Below are positions 50,939-58,857 of a DNA stretch of 64,000 nt, piece by piece; positions within the stretch are counted from its first letter, which is position 1; every line of letters starts with the position of its first letter. Made by a program: the position numbers and the translations under genes. The stretch spans positions 124,001-188,000 of the forward strand of contig NZ_JAPFGP010000002.1 in assembly GCF_026241155.1 (NCBI RefSeq). The letters are read 5' to 3'. The stretch is from Paucibacter sp. PLA-PC-4 (lineage in GTDB: Bacteria > Pseudomonadota > Gammaproteobacteria > Burkholderiales > Burkholderiaceae_C). The notes under the pieces are model-generated. The model was not told the DNA's origin. It was given only the letters and a program-made list of their open reading frames with translations, and did not search any database.

Positions 50939-51433
50939 TCACGAGGCGTGGACCCTGATGGTGAAGCCCTCGACCTCGTCCGGCGCCTGGAAGAAGGACG
51001 AGACATGGCGGAAATCCTCCTCGCTCAGCTCGTGGGAGCCTTCCGGCCGTTCGACATTGCGCTGGGCGATGCGGGCCAGGCAGGTCTCGTCCGAGGTCCT
51101 CAGCTCATGCAGTACATGGGCGGCACCGGCCTGCTCGAACACGGAACGAAACCAGCTGCGGCCGAGCTTTGTGTTGGCCTGGAAGTCCAGCACCACGGAG
51201 TTCCCGGCGCGCAGCAAGTCCACGGCCAGAGGGCCGATCACGCTCCTGAGCTGTTTCGAGAATTGGATGTAGTCATCGAAGGTCTGCATCTGATCGCCAA
51301 ACAGGCGCATCAGCCAGATGTCCTCGGACAACAGGATCGCATCGAACTCCCGCGCGAGTCCCGCAGCGACGGTGGTCTTGCCGGCCCCGGCTTTGCCGCA
51401 AAAGAAATGGAGCGTTGGGGTGGTGCTTGGCAT
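50939..51433 (-). CDS. P-loop kinase-like ATPase (AAA_33/zeta-like)
   Basis: 164 residues. The Walker A motif GKAGAGKTT is at about 13-21. LLSEDIWLMRLFG, VVLDFQANTKLGRSW and ELRTSDETCLARIAQRNVERPEG resemble the substrate and lid regions of the AAA_33 small-molecule kinases, a group including zeta toxins and phosphotransferases. No antitoxin gene adjoins it, so a free-standing kinase is more likely than a toxin. The phosphate acceptor is unknown. Confidence 0.82.
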   Translation of the reverse strand: MPSTTPTLHFFCGKAGAGKTTVAAGLAREFDAILLSEDIWLMRLFGDQMQTFDDYIQFSKQLRSVIGPLAVDLLRAGNSVVLDFQANTKLGRSWFRSVFEQAGAAHVLHELRTSDETCLARIAQRNVERPEGSHELSEEDFRHVSSFFQAPDEVEGFTIRVHAS

Positions 51434-51568
51434 ATGGCGTGAGTCGGCTCAAGAAAACGAATCAGGAGCCAGGTCTTGACAAGAGAACTTCGGTGCGACG
51501 CTATTGACGCGAGTGGTTGTGGCCAGGAATTGTTTGAACGACGGGGCCCGCTTGCGCTTGGCTGCCGG

Positions 51569-51781
51569 CTATTCCCGAAGGGCGAGAACTTGCGCTGCGA
51601 CTGCGCATGCAATGGCCGCTAGTGTCACCTCAATGTAAAAGCGAGACACGAGCTGGCCTTTCAATGCTAGGGCCCAAATCCTATGAAAGTTCCATGTCCG
51701 CTCGGTGGCCATGTTGAAGATGGCCGAGGCGATCGCTGCGGCCAACAGCAATATGGCGACGGCAAGAAGCGTCGAACTCAT
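51569..51781 (-). CDS. Small two-helix membrane protein
   Basis: 70 residues from the ATG at 51781; a longer frame to 51865 is possible. Two hydrophobic stretches are present, LLAVAILLLAAAIASAIFNM and FYIEVTLAAIACAVAAQVLAL, joined by a basic loop (ATERTWNFHRIWALALKGQ). No family is recognised and the ribosome-binding site is poor, so this is a modest call. Confidence 0.45.
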   Translation of the reverse strand: MSSTLLAVAILLLAAAIASAIFNMATERTWNFHRIWALALKGQLVSRFYIEVTLAAIACAVAAQVLALRE

Positions 51782-51928
51782 GTGGAGAGAGGATTCTGGA
51801 GTCGGGTTGAACGCGAGTATGGGCGTAAGCCTTCTTGCTTTGCCGGCGCACTCGTTACGAATCACTCCTCCATTCGCAGCGCGCCCGTAGCTGCCACGAA
51901 CGCGCTGCGCGCCTGAGACAATCCGGCG

Positions 51929-53401
51929 ATGAGCTTGATCGATGTCGTGTTGCTGGGCCTGCTGGCCCTGGTGCTTGTCTTGTTGCTATGGCTGGTGTGG
52001 GCGCAGCAGCGACGCCGGCAAGAGCAGGGCGCTGAGCTGGCGGCCTTGCTGGCGCCGGTGGTGCAGCAGAGCTCCGAGCGGCTGGAGCGTTCGCTGCGCG
52101 ACGAGCTGACCCGCAGCGCCGGCGGCACCCGCCAGGAGTTGTTGGCGACCCTGGCGCAGTTCCAGCAGACGCTGCTGACCCAGGGCGGCGATGTGGCGCG
52201 TACGCAGAACGAGCAGATTGACAGCTTCCGTGTGCAGTTGGGTGGGCTGCAGCAATCTCTGTCGGCTCAGGCGCTGGCGGCCCGCGAGGCGCAGGACGCG
52301 GCCGCGCTGCGCGGCGCGCAGGCGCAAACCCAGGCGATGCAGCGGCTGTCCGACACGATGAGCGAGCAGCTCAAGGCGCTGTCGCAGGCCAATGAGCAGC
52401 GCCTGGCCGAGGTGCGCTTGACCGTCGAGCAGCGGCTGACCGCGATCCAGCAGGACAACGAAAAGAAGCTCGAGCAGATGCGCGCCACCGTCGACGAGAA
52501 GCTGCATGCCACGCTGGAGCAGCGCCTGGGCGAGAGCTTCAAGCAGGTGGCGGAGCGGCTGGAGCAGGTGCACAAGGGCCTGGGCGAGATGCAGAACCTG
52601 GCCCGCGATGTCGGCTCGCTGAACCGCGTGCTGACCAATGTGAAGACGCGCGGCATCTTCGGCGAGGTGCAACTGGCCGGCCTTCTGGAGCAGGTTTTCA
52701 CTCCCGAGCAGTACGCGTCGAACGTGGCGACGATTCCAGGTAGCGCCGAGCGGGTCGAGTTCGCGATCGCGTTGCCGGGCCAGCGCGATGACGGCAAGCC
52801 GCTGTGGCTGCCTATCGATGCGAAGTTTCCGCGCGAGGACTATGAGCGCTTGCTGGAGGCGCAGGAGCGTGCCGATGCGGCCGGCGTCGAGGCGGCCGGC
52901 AAGGCCATCGAGAGTCGGCTGCGGCTGGAGGCGAAAACCATCCGCGAGAAGTACATCGCGCCGCCGCACACCACCGACTTCGGCATGCTGTTCGTGCCGA
53001 CCGAAGGCCTCTATGCCGAGGCGCTGCGCCGGCCCGGCCTGATGCAGGCCCTGCAGACCGAGTTCAAGGTAATGCTGGTCGGCCCGACCACTTTGCTGGC
53101 GACTCTGACCAGCTTGCAGATGGGCTTTCGCACCTTGGCGCTGGAGAAACGTTCGGCCGAGGTCTGGGAGGTGCTGGGAGCGGTCAAGACCGAGTTCGGC
53201 AAGTTCGGCGATGTCTTGGCCAAGACCAAGAAGAAGCTCGAAGAGGCCAGCAACACCATCGATGCGGCTGAGACCCGCACCCGAGCGATGACGCGCAAGC
53301 TCAAGAGCGTGGAAGCCCTGCCCGACGAGGCGACGCAGAAATTGCTGAAATTGGGCCTTCCCGAGACCGCCGACGACGGCGATGAGGGCGAGGCTGCTTG
53401 A
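51929..53401 (+). CDS. rmuC: DNA recombination protein RmuC
   Basis: 490 residues. A single N-terminal membrane helix (VVLLGLLALVLVLLLWLVWA) is followed by about 170 residues of coiled coil rich in Gln, Leu and Ala, then the nuclease-like RmuC domain (from about 230) with LARDVGSLNRVLTNVKTRGIFGEVQLAGLLEQ, LPIDAKFPREDYERLLEAQ and FGMLFVPTEGLYAEALRRPG. It limits inversions and recombination at short repeats. The downstream MFS gene starts inside its stop codon. Confidence 0.96.
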   Translation: MSLIDVVLLGLLALVLVLLLWLVWAQQRRRQEQGAELAALLAPVVQQSSERLERSLRDELTRSAGGTRQELLATLAQFQQTLLTQGGDVARTQNEQIDSFRVQLGGLQQSLSAQALAAREAQDAAALRGAQAQTQAMQRLSDTMSEQLKALSQANEQRLAEVRLTVEQRLTAIQQDNEKKLEQMRATVDEKLHATLEQRLGESFKQVAERLEQVHKGLGEMQNLARDVGSLNRVLTNVKTRGIFGEVQLAGLLEQVFTPEQYASNVATIPGSAERVEFAIALPGQRDDGKPLWLPIDAKFPREDYERLLEAQERADAAGVEAAGKAIESRLRLEAKTIREKYIAPPHTTDFGMLFVPTEGLYAEALRRPGLMQALQTEFKVMLVGPTTLLATLTSLQMGFRTLALEKRSAEVWEVLGAVKTEFGKFGDVLAKTKKKLEEASNTIDAAETRTRAMTRKLKSVEALPDEATQKLLKLGLPETADDGDEGEAA

Positions 53402-54585
53402 CGAAGGCTACCGAGCCGGCCGATTTGCGCCTGGCCTTTGCCTGGCTGATTGCTACGCTGATCGCGATCCATGCCTGCATGGCCGTCACGCGGGTGGCGG
53501 CCAGCCTGTGGGTGCTGGATCAGGGCTATGGCGAGTGGACCGTCGGCGTGTTGCTAAGCCTGTTTGCGCTGGCGCCGCTGTTCCTGTCTCTGTGGGCCGG
53601 CCGGCTGGCCGATAGACACGGCTTTCATCGGCCGGTCGGCATCGGCGTGCTGATGGCGCTGTTGGGGGCGCTGGTGGCGCTGGGCTCGCAGTCGCTGTGG
53701 GCCATCACGATCAGCTGCCTGTTCAGCGGCGGCGCCATCAGCGTTGCGGCGGTGGCGATGCAGCGCGAGGCCGGGCTGATGGCTGACAACCCCGCCGAGC
53801 TGAAGCGGGTGTTCAGCTGGGTGGCGCTGGGACCGGCGCTGTCGAATGCCTTGGCGCCGGTGGCGGCCGGCGTGCTGATCGATCATGTCAGCTTTCGCGC
53901 TGCCTTCGCGCTGGCGGTGCTGCTGCCGCTGCTGGCCTGGGGTTTTGCGCTGCGGGTGCCGCGCCATGCGCCGCGCCAGCCCGCGGCCCAGGCGGGTGCG
54001 GCCGCCCGGCCTGCCTGGGATCTGCTGCGCCAGCCGGCGCTGCGCAACCTGCTCCTCCTGAATATCGTGCTGTCTGCCGCCTGGGACGCGCACAGCTTTG
54101 TCGTGCCGGTGGTGGGCCATGCGCGCGGGCTGTCGGCCTCCAGCATCGGCCTGGTGCTAGGCAGCTTTGCGGTGGCCGCCACCGTGGTGCGCCTGGCCAT
54201 CGTGCGTTGGGCCCAGCATCTAGACGAGCTGAAGGCGCTGCGCGCCGCGATGGCACTGGCCACTGTGATGCTGATGGGCTATGCCTGGCTGCCTGGCACG
54301 CCGGGGTTGATGGTGGGCTCGGCCCTGCTGGGCATGTCGCTGGGCTCGGTCCAACCGATGGTTTTGGCGATGCTTCACCAGGTGACGCCGGCGGACCGCC
54401 ATGGACAGGCCCTGGGCCTGCGCATGCTGGCCACCAATGGCGCGACGATCACCATGCCCGTCGGCTTCGGCCTGCTCGCGGCCGCGACGACCGCCGCCGC
54501 ACCGCTGTGGCTGATGGCGGCGCTGCTGCTGGTCGCGCAGGTGCCGGCCGTGCGCATAGGGCGTGCTCGCGACGCCGATTCCTGA
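53398..54585 (+). CDS. Major facilitator superfamily permease
   Basis: 395 residues with about twelve membrane segments. The start is a TTG at 53398 that overlaps the rmuC stop (TTGA), giving MTKATEPADLRLAFAWLI; translational coupling makes this start credible. The loop 2-3 motif LWAGRLADRHGFHRP is the MFS G-x-x-x-D-R-x-G-R-like signature. The substrate cannot be inferred. Bacterial multidrug or sugar efflux roles are common for this size. Confidence 0.9.
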   Translation: MTKATEPADLRLAFAWLIATLIAIHACMAVTRVAASLWVLDQGYGEWTVGVLLSLFALAPLFLSLWAGRLADRHGFHRPVGIGVLMALLGALVALGSQSLWAITISCLFSGGAISVAAVAMQREAGLMADNPAELKRVFSWVALGPALSNALAPVAAGVLIDHVSFRAAFALAVLLPLLAWGFALRVPRHAPRQPAAQAGAAARPAWDLLRQPALRNLLLLNIVLSAAWDAHSFVVPVVGHARGLSASSIGLVLGSFAVAATVVRLAIVRWAQHLDELKALRAAMALATVMLMGYAWLPGTPGLMVGSALLGMSLGSVQPMVLAMLHQVTPADRHGQALGLRMLATNGATITMPVGFGLLAAATTAAAPLWLMAALLLVAQVPAVRIGRARDADS

Positions 54586-54702
54586 GCCAATCCCTGCCGG
54601 GCGGTCCTGCCTATGCGGGGTTTCCTGGGTGTGGCTGCCGCGCAATTTTCGTGCGTATAGCGACTATCCCGATGTACGGCGCAAGACGCCATGGCTAGAT
54701 TG

Positions 54703-54715
54703 GTTGCACCGCAAC
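54703..54715 (+). promoter_or_regulatory. GTTGC-ACC-GCAAC palindrome
   Basis: A perfect five-base inverted repeat around ACC, sharing the TGC-ACC-GCA core with the two PhaR-like sites before the phasin gene. It lies about 114 bases upstream of the TonB receptor ATG at 54829. It may be coincidence or may link the receptor to the PHB-responsive regulator. Confidence 0.4.
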
Positions 54716-54716
54716 A

Positions 54717-54728
54717 GCAAACGTTTGC
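54717..54728 (+). promoter_or_regulatory. LacI-family-like operator GCAAACGTTTGC
   Basis: A perfect 12-base palindrome with the central CG and AA/TT flanks typical of LacI-family operators. It lies 101 bases before the receptor start and one base after the other palindrome. LacI-family control is common for sugar-specific TonB receptors; no LacI gene is in the window. Confidence 0.5.
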
Positions 54729-54828
54729 GGTCATTTTAGGCCGTGTCGGCCTGCCTCATGGCTAGCCAAGGCGGCGCGTATGAGGCAGATCGGCACATCG
54801 ATGCGACCGCCCTCAACAGGAATCAGCG

Positions 54829-57123
54829 ATGACACACCACCGTACCCTCAGCCCGAGCCTGATCGCGCTCGCGCTCGCCTCCGCGTTCCCAGTGGCACAG
54901 GCGCAAAGCAGCGCGCCGGCTGTGGAGTCCAAGAAGGACGCCACCCAGCTAGAGGCCGTGATCGTCACCGGCAGCCGGCGGGTCGAGAACCTGAAGGATG
55001 TGCCGATGTCGATCTCCGCGATGAAAGGCGAGGAGCTGGATGCCTACAACGCCAGCGGGCAGGATGTGCGCGCGCTGTCGGGCCGGGTGCCCAGCCTGAA
55101 CATCGAGTCGGACTTCGGCCGCTCCTTCCCGCGCTTTTACGTCCGCGGCCTGGGCAATACCGACTTCGACCTGAACGCCTCGCAGCCGGTCGGCCTGGTG
55201 TATGACGATGTGGTGCAAGAAAGCCCGATGCTCAAGGGCTTTCCGGTGTTCGATATGGAGCAGGTCGAGGTATTGCGTGGCCCGCAGGGCACGCTGTTCG
55301 GCCGCAACTCGCCGGCCGGTGTGCTGAAGTTCGACTCGGCCAAGCCGGGCAAGCGCATGGACGGCTATGCCAGCCTGGGGTTTGGCCGCTTCGGTGCGGT
55401 CAACTTTGAGGGCATGGTCAATGTGCCGATGGGCAGCGACTGGTCGCTGCGGGCCGCCGGCATTGTGCAGACCGCCGATGACCGCATCCACAATCCACAG
55501 CCCACCGGCGAGAAGAATCTGGAGGGTTATAACGACAAGGCCGCGCGCGTGCAGGCGGCCTATAGCAACGGCGGCTTCCACGGCCTGTTCAAGCTGCAGG
55601 GCCGCGACTACAAGGGCAATGCCACCACCTTCCGTGCCAACATCATCAAGCGCGGCACCAACGACTTGGTCGACGGCTTCGACTTCAAGAACTATCCCAG
55701 CGACGGCCTGAACGTCCAGACCCTGCAGTCCCACGGCCTCAGCGCCCGGCTGCGCTGGGACCTGGGCAGTATCCGCCTGCATTCGATCACCGCCTACGAC
55801 CGCGCCAAGTTCTATAGCCGCGCGGATGTGGACGGCGGCATCGGCAGCCGCTTTGGCGGCGTGCCGGACGGCCCCAGCTATCCCGGCCAGCCTTCGCTGA
55901 TTCCCTTCGAGGCTGAGACCGCCGACGGCCTGCCCTATCTGCGTCAAATGACGCAGGAGCTGCGCGTCGAGTCGAACACGGCGGACCCGCTGCAGTGGAT
56001 CGGCGGCCTGTACTATTTCAACGAGAAGCAGCAGGTCGACAGCTTCAACTTCAACTCCTTTGCCGCCGGCAACCCGCAGAACGGCTACGCGGTGCAGCAC
56101 CAGGAGTCCAAGTCCTGGGCCGCCTTCGGTTCGCTGAATTACGCCGTCAGCGCCGACCTGAAGCTGCGCGGTGGCCTGCGGTACACCAACGACAAGAAGG
56201 ACTTCGACGCCCAGCGCACGCTGACGCCTGGCGGCGGCGCCAACACTGCGCTCTTGACGGCCAATCCCAAGTCCAGCAACTGGAGCTGGGACTTCAGCGC
56301 CAACTACAGCCTGGACAAGAGCACCTCACTGTTCACCCGCGTTGCCACCGGCTACCGCGCGCCCAGCATCCAGGGGCGCGTACTGTTCGGCGACTCGATC
56401 TCGGTGGCCGATTCCGAGAAGGCCCTGTCCTTCGAGGCGGGCTTCAAGACCGACATCTTGAACAATGCAGCCCGCATCAGCGGCACGGTGTTCAGCTATC
56501 GCGTCAAGGACCTGCAGCTGACCGCCGGCAGCGGTAGCGTCAATCAGAACCGCCTGATCAATGCTGACAAGGCGGTCGGTAGAGGCTTCGAGCTCGACGT
56601 GCAAGCCATCCTCAACAAGAACTGGCGCACCACGTTGGGTCTGAGCTTCAATGACACAGAGATCAAGGACGCCAGCCTGTTTGTCGCGCCTTGCGGCAAT
56701 GCCAGCTTCCAGTTCCTGCAGCCCAACACCGGCTGCACGGTGCTGGACCCGGCCGGCCCGGTGGCCGGCACCGTGCTGATTGGTGGTAACGACCTGCCGC
56801 GCGCGCCGCGCTGGGTGGCGAACTGGACCCTGAAGTACAGCACCGAGCTCGCCGGTGGCGATCTCTACGTGCTGACCGACTGGGCTTACAAGGACAAGTA
56901 CAACATGTTCCTGTACGAGGCCAAGGAGTACAAGGCCAAGGCCATGCTGGAAGGCGGCCTGCGCGCCGGCTATGCCTGGGGCAATGGCAAGTACGAGGCC
57001 TCGGCCTATGTGCGCAACCTGACCGACCGCCAGCAGGTGGTCGCGGCGATCGACTTCAACAACCTGACCGGCATTCTGAACGAGCCACGCAGCTACGGTG
57101 TGCAGTTCAAGGTCTCTTACTGA
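54829..57123 (+). CDS. TonB-dependent receptor, possible carbohydrate-type
   Basis: 764 residues with signal peptide ending VAQAQSS. The TonB-box-like region contains LEAVIVTGSRRVENLKDVPMSIS, then a standard plug with VRGLGNTDFDLNASQPVGLVYDDV and MEQVEVLRGPQGTLFGRNSPAGVLKF. The barrel ends in YGVQFKVSY with terminal aromatic residue. The plug type (VPMSISA, GPQGTLFGRN) is that of the large family of Caulobacter/Sphingomonas-like receptors. AGGAA about eight bases before the ATG supports the start. A LacI-like operator upstream hints at a sugar or plant-derived substrate, but this is inference. Confidence 0.93.
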   Translation: MTHHRTLSPSLIALALASAFPVAQAQSSAPAVESKKDATQLEAVIVTGSRRVENLKDVPMSISAMKGEELDAYNASGQDVRALSGRVPSLNIESDFGRSFPRFYVRGLGNTDFDLNASQPVGLVYDDVVQESPMLKGFPVFDMEQVEVLRGPQGTLFGRNSPAGVLKFDSAKPGKRMDGYASLGFGRFGAVNFEGMVNVPMGSDWSLRAAGIVQTADDRIHNPQPTGEKNLEGYNDKAARVQAAYSNGGFHGLFKLQGRDYKGNATTFRANIIKRGTNDLVDGFDFKNYPSDGLNVQTLQSHGLSARLRWDLGSIRLHSITAYDRAKFYSRADVDGGIGSRFGGVPDGPSYPGQPSLIPFEAETADGLPYLRQMTQELRVESNTADPLQWIGGLYYFNEKQQVDSFNFNSFAAGNPQNGYAVQHQESKSWAAFGSLNYAVSADLKLRGGLRYTNDKKDFDAQRTLTPGGGANTALLTANPKSSNWSWDFSANYSLDKSTSLFTRVATGYRAPSIQGRVLFGDSISVADSEKALSFEAGFKTDILNNAARISGTVFSYRVKDLQLTAGSGSVNQNRLINADKAVGRGFELDVQAILNKNWRTTLGLSFNDTEIKDASLFVAPCGNASFQFLQPNTGCTVLDPAGPVAGTVLIGGNDLPRAPRWVANWTLKYSTELAGGDLYVLTDWAYKDKYNMFLYEAKEYKAKAMLEGGLRAGYAWGNGKYEASAYVRNLTDRQQVVAAIDFNNLTGILNEPRSYGVQFKVSY

Positions 57124-57155
57124 GCACCCCGTGTGGAACAGCTGCCGCCCGGCCT

Positions 57156-58067
57156 TCAGAACCAGTCGCGCAGCTGCTCCACATAGTCCGCGGGCAGGAT
57201 GTGGCCGCCGGCAAAGCGCAAATGCCGCTTGCCCGGCCCGCCCAGGGCTTCGAAGAAGCTCAGGTAGGCGCTGCGGTCGGTGTACTCATCGTTGTCGGCG
57301 CTCAGCAGCCAGACCCGGTTGTCGGCTAGGCCTGGCAGTAGATTCTTGACCGCCACAGCGGCCAGCTTGTCATCCAGCAGGATGGGGGCGATGGCGGCGA
57401 CATCGCCGACCCGCGCGTCCACCCCGGCCAGCAGCAGGGCGTTCTGTCCGCCCATGCTGTAGCCGGTGGCCTTGATGCGGCGGGCATCGATCTGCGGCAA
57501 GCGGGCGACCCAGTCCAGCAACAGCCGGTGGTCGCGCACGGTGTCCACGAGCATGGCCTCGTAGGGCTCGCGCTTGCCCCATAGGTGCAGATCGTCCATC
57601 AACTGCTCGACATTCAGGCGCAGGGTCTTGCGTGCGCCATGGAGCCGGGCGTCGATGGCGACCACCGCATGGCCGCGCTGCAGAGCCAGTTCGGTGAGCT
57701 TGTGGGTGTGCTCCAGGGTCTTGCCGCCCTTGTACTCGACCTGCCACCAGCGCCAATGGCTTCGCCCCATGCCGTGCATCGCGATCAGCAGCGCAAAGGG
57801 GGCGCTGGCAGTAGCTGGGTCGCTCGGGTAGATGATGCGCCCGTTGACCGTACTGCCGTCAAAGCTGGTGAAGGTGAAATCCTGGGACAGCTCCTTGATT
57901 GGCGACAGCTGCAGGGCCAAGTCTTGGGGTGGGCTGTAGGCATAGCGAACCTGGAGCTCGTCCGGGCTGATCTCATAGGGCTTGAGTCCGAAGAGGCTCC
58001 ACCACAGTGCGGCAGTCAGCGCGACCGCACTGAGCAGTCCCATGGCGATCCTTGTGCGTCGTTTCAT
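57156..58067 (-). CDS. Membrane-anchored alpha/beta hydrolase
   Basis: 303 residues from the ATG at 58067, with AAGG upstream; six further residues are possible from 58085. One N-terminal membrane segment (IAMGLLSAVALTAALWWSLFGL) is followed by a periplasmic-type hydrolase. LLIAMHGMGRSHWRWW, GYSMGGQNALLLAG (nucleophile Ser), LSADNDEYTDRSAY (acid) and FAGGHILPADY (His) give the full triad. The substrate is unknown. It is convergent with the TonB receptor gene. Confidence 0.88.
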   Translation of the reverse strand: MKRRTRIAMGLLSAVALTAALWWSLFGLKPYEISPDELQVRYAYSPPQDLALQLSPIKELSQDFTFTSFDGSTVNGRIIYPSDPATASAPFALLIAMHGMGRSHWRWWQVEYKGGKTLEHTHKLTELALQRGHAVVAIDARLHGARKTLRLNVEQLMDDLHLWGKREPYEAMLVDTVRDHRLLLDWVARLPQIDARRIKATGYSMGGQNALLLAGVDARVGDVAAIAPILLDDKLAAVAVKNLLPGLADNRVWLLSADNDEYTDRSAYLSFFEALGGPGKRHLRFAGGHILPADYVEQLRDWF

Positions 58068-58245
58068 ATTCGGCCTTGTTGGCACGCCGGCAGTTGCGGC
58101 TGCTTGGCATCAGCATAGAAAGCGGGCCGTGAAGACCGCGTGAGCGGGAAGCCGCGCAATTTGCAACAACTCTTGCGAATGCAGCCGGTGCACTTTTTTG
58201 CGGCCTCCGCTAAGGTGGCGGCCATTTGCACGCAAACCTTTCCCC

Positions 58246-58809
58246 ATGAGCGAACTTGCCTCCAAATCCGACGCCGGGCTGCCGCCCGAGGGCTGGCGTC
58301 TGGTGGATCGTGAGGCGCCGCTGAACGACGCCGGCGACACGGTGCCCGAACTCCCCGGGCAGACCGAACCTTCCGGACAGATCGAACCTACCGAACCTAC
58401 CGAACAGCCCGAACCCGCCGGGCCGCCGCAGCTGTCGCGCCCGGCCGGGCTCGTACGGCTTTCTGCCCCCAATCTGCCGCTCAGGCTCAACGGACGGCTG
58501 ACCGCTTATAGCGTGCGCAAGGTCCGGCACCGCTGGCTCAGCTCCCTGGCCCCCTGGCGTGACCGCCGCCTGGGAGACGCCTGCGGCCTTTGGCTGGCAC
58601 CTTGCAATGTGGTCCACACCCTCGGCCTGTGGCACGCGGTCGATGTGGTGTTCCTGAAGGCTGACGGTACCATCGCGCGCGTCGCCAAGCGGGTGCCACC
58701 CTGGCGTTTCCTCAGCTGCAGCCGGGCCAGCTCGGCGCTGCGGCTGCGCGCCGGCATGGTCACGGTGCTACGACTCAAGCCCGGCATGGCGCTGGATCTG
58801 GCAACCTGA
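58246..58809 (+). CDS. DUF192-family protein with repetitive acidic N-terminus
   Basis: 187 residues from the ATG at 58246. The C-terminal ~100 residues match DUF192: GLWLAPCNVVHTLGLWHAVDVVFLKADG and a terminal LRAGMVTVLRLKPGM. The N-terminal ~80 residues are low-complexity, with repeated Pro-Glu-Thr units (such as EPTEPTEQPEPAG) encoded by near-repeats of GAACCTACC. DUF192 function is unknown. The start has no clear ribosome-binding site. It is convergent with the oligopeptidase gene and separated from it by a hairpin. Confidence 0.8.
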   Translation: MSELASKSDAGLPPEGWRLVDREAPLNDAGDTVPELPGQTEPSGQIEPTEPTEQPEPAGPPQLSRPAGLVRLSAPNLPLRLNGRLTAYSVRKVRHRWLSSLAPWRDRRLGDACGLWLAPCNVVHTLGLWHAVDVVFLKADGTIARVAKRVPPWRFLSCSRASSALRLRAGMVTVLRLKPGMALDLAT

Positions 58810-58827
58810 GTTTCATCCGGTCGGCCC

Positions 58828-58848
58828 ACCCGCCCACAGGGGGCGGGT
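58828..58848. terminator. Hairpin between convergent genes
   Basis: ACCCGCC and GGCGGGT arms with a seven-base loop lie between the DUF192 stop (58809) and the oligopeptidase stop (58858). No T-run follows on either strand, so it is a candidate terminator only. Confidence 0.4.
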
Positions 58849-58857
58849 TCGCCGGCC

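Noticed and set aside
50939-51433. Zeta-toxin interpretation of the P-loop protein
   Set aside because: No antitoxin adjoins it, and the family includes many non-toxic small-molecule kinases.
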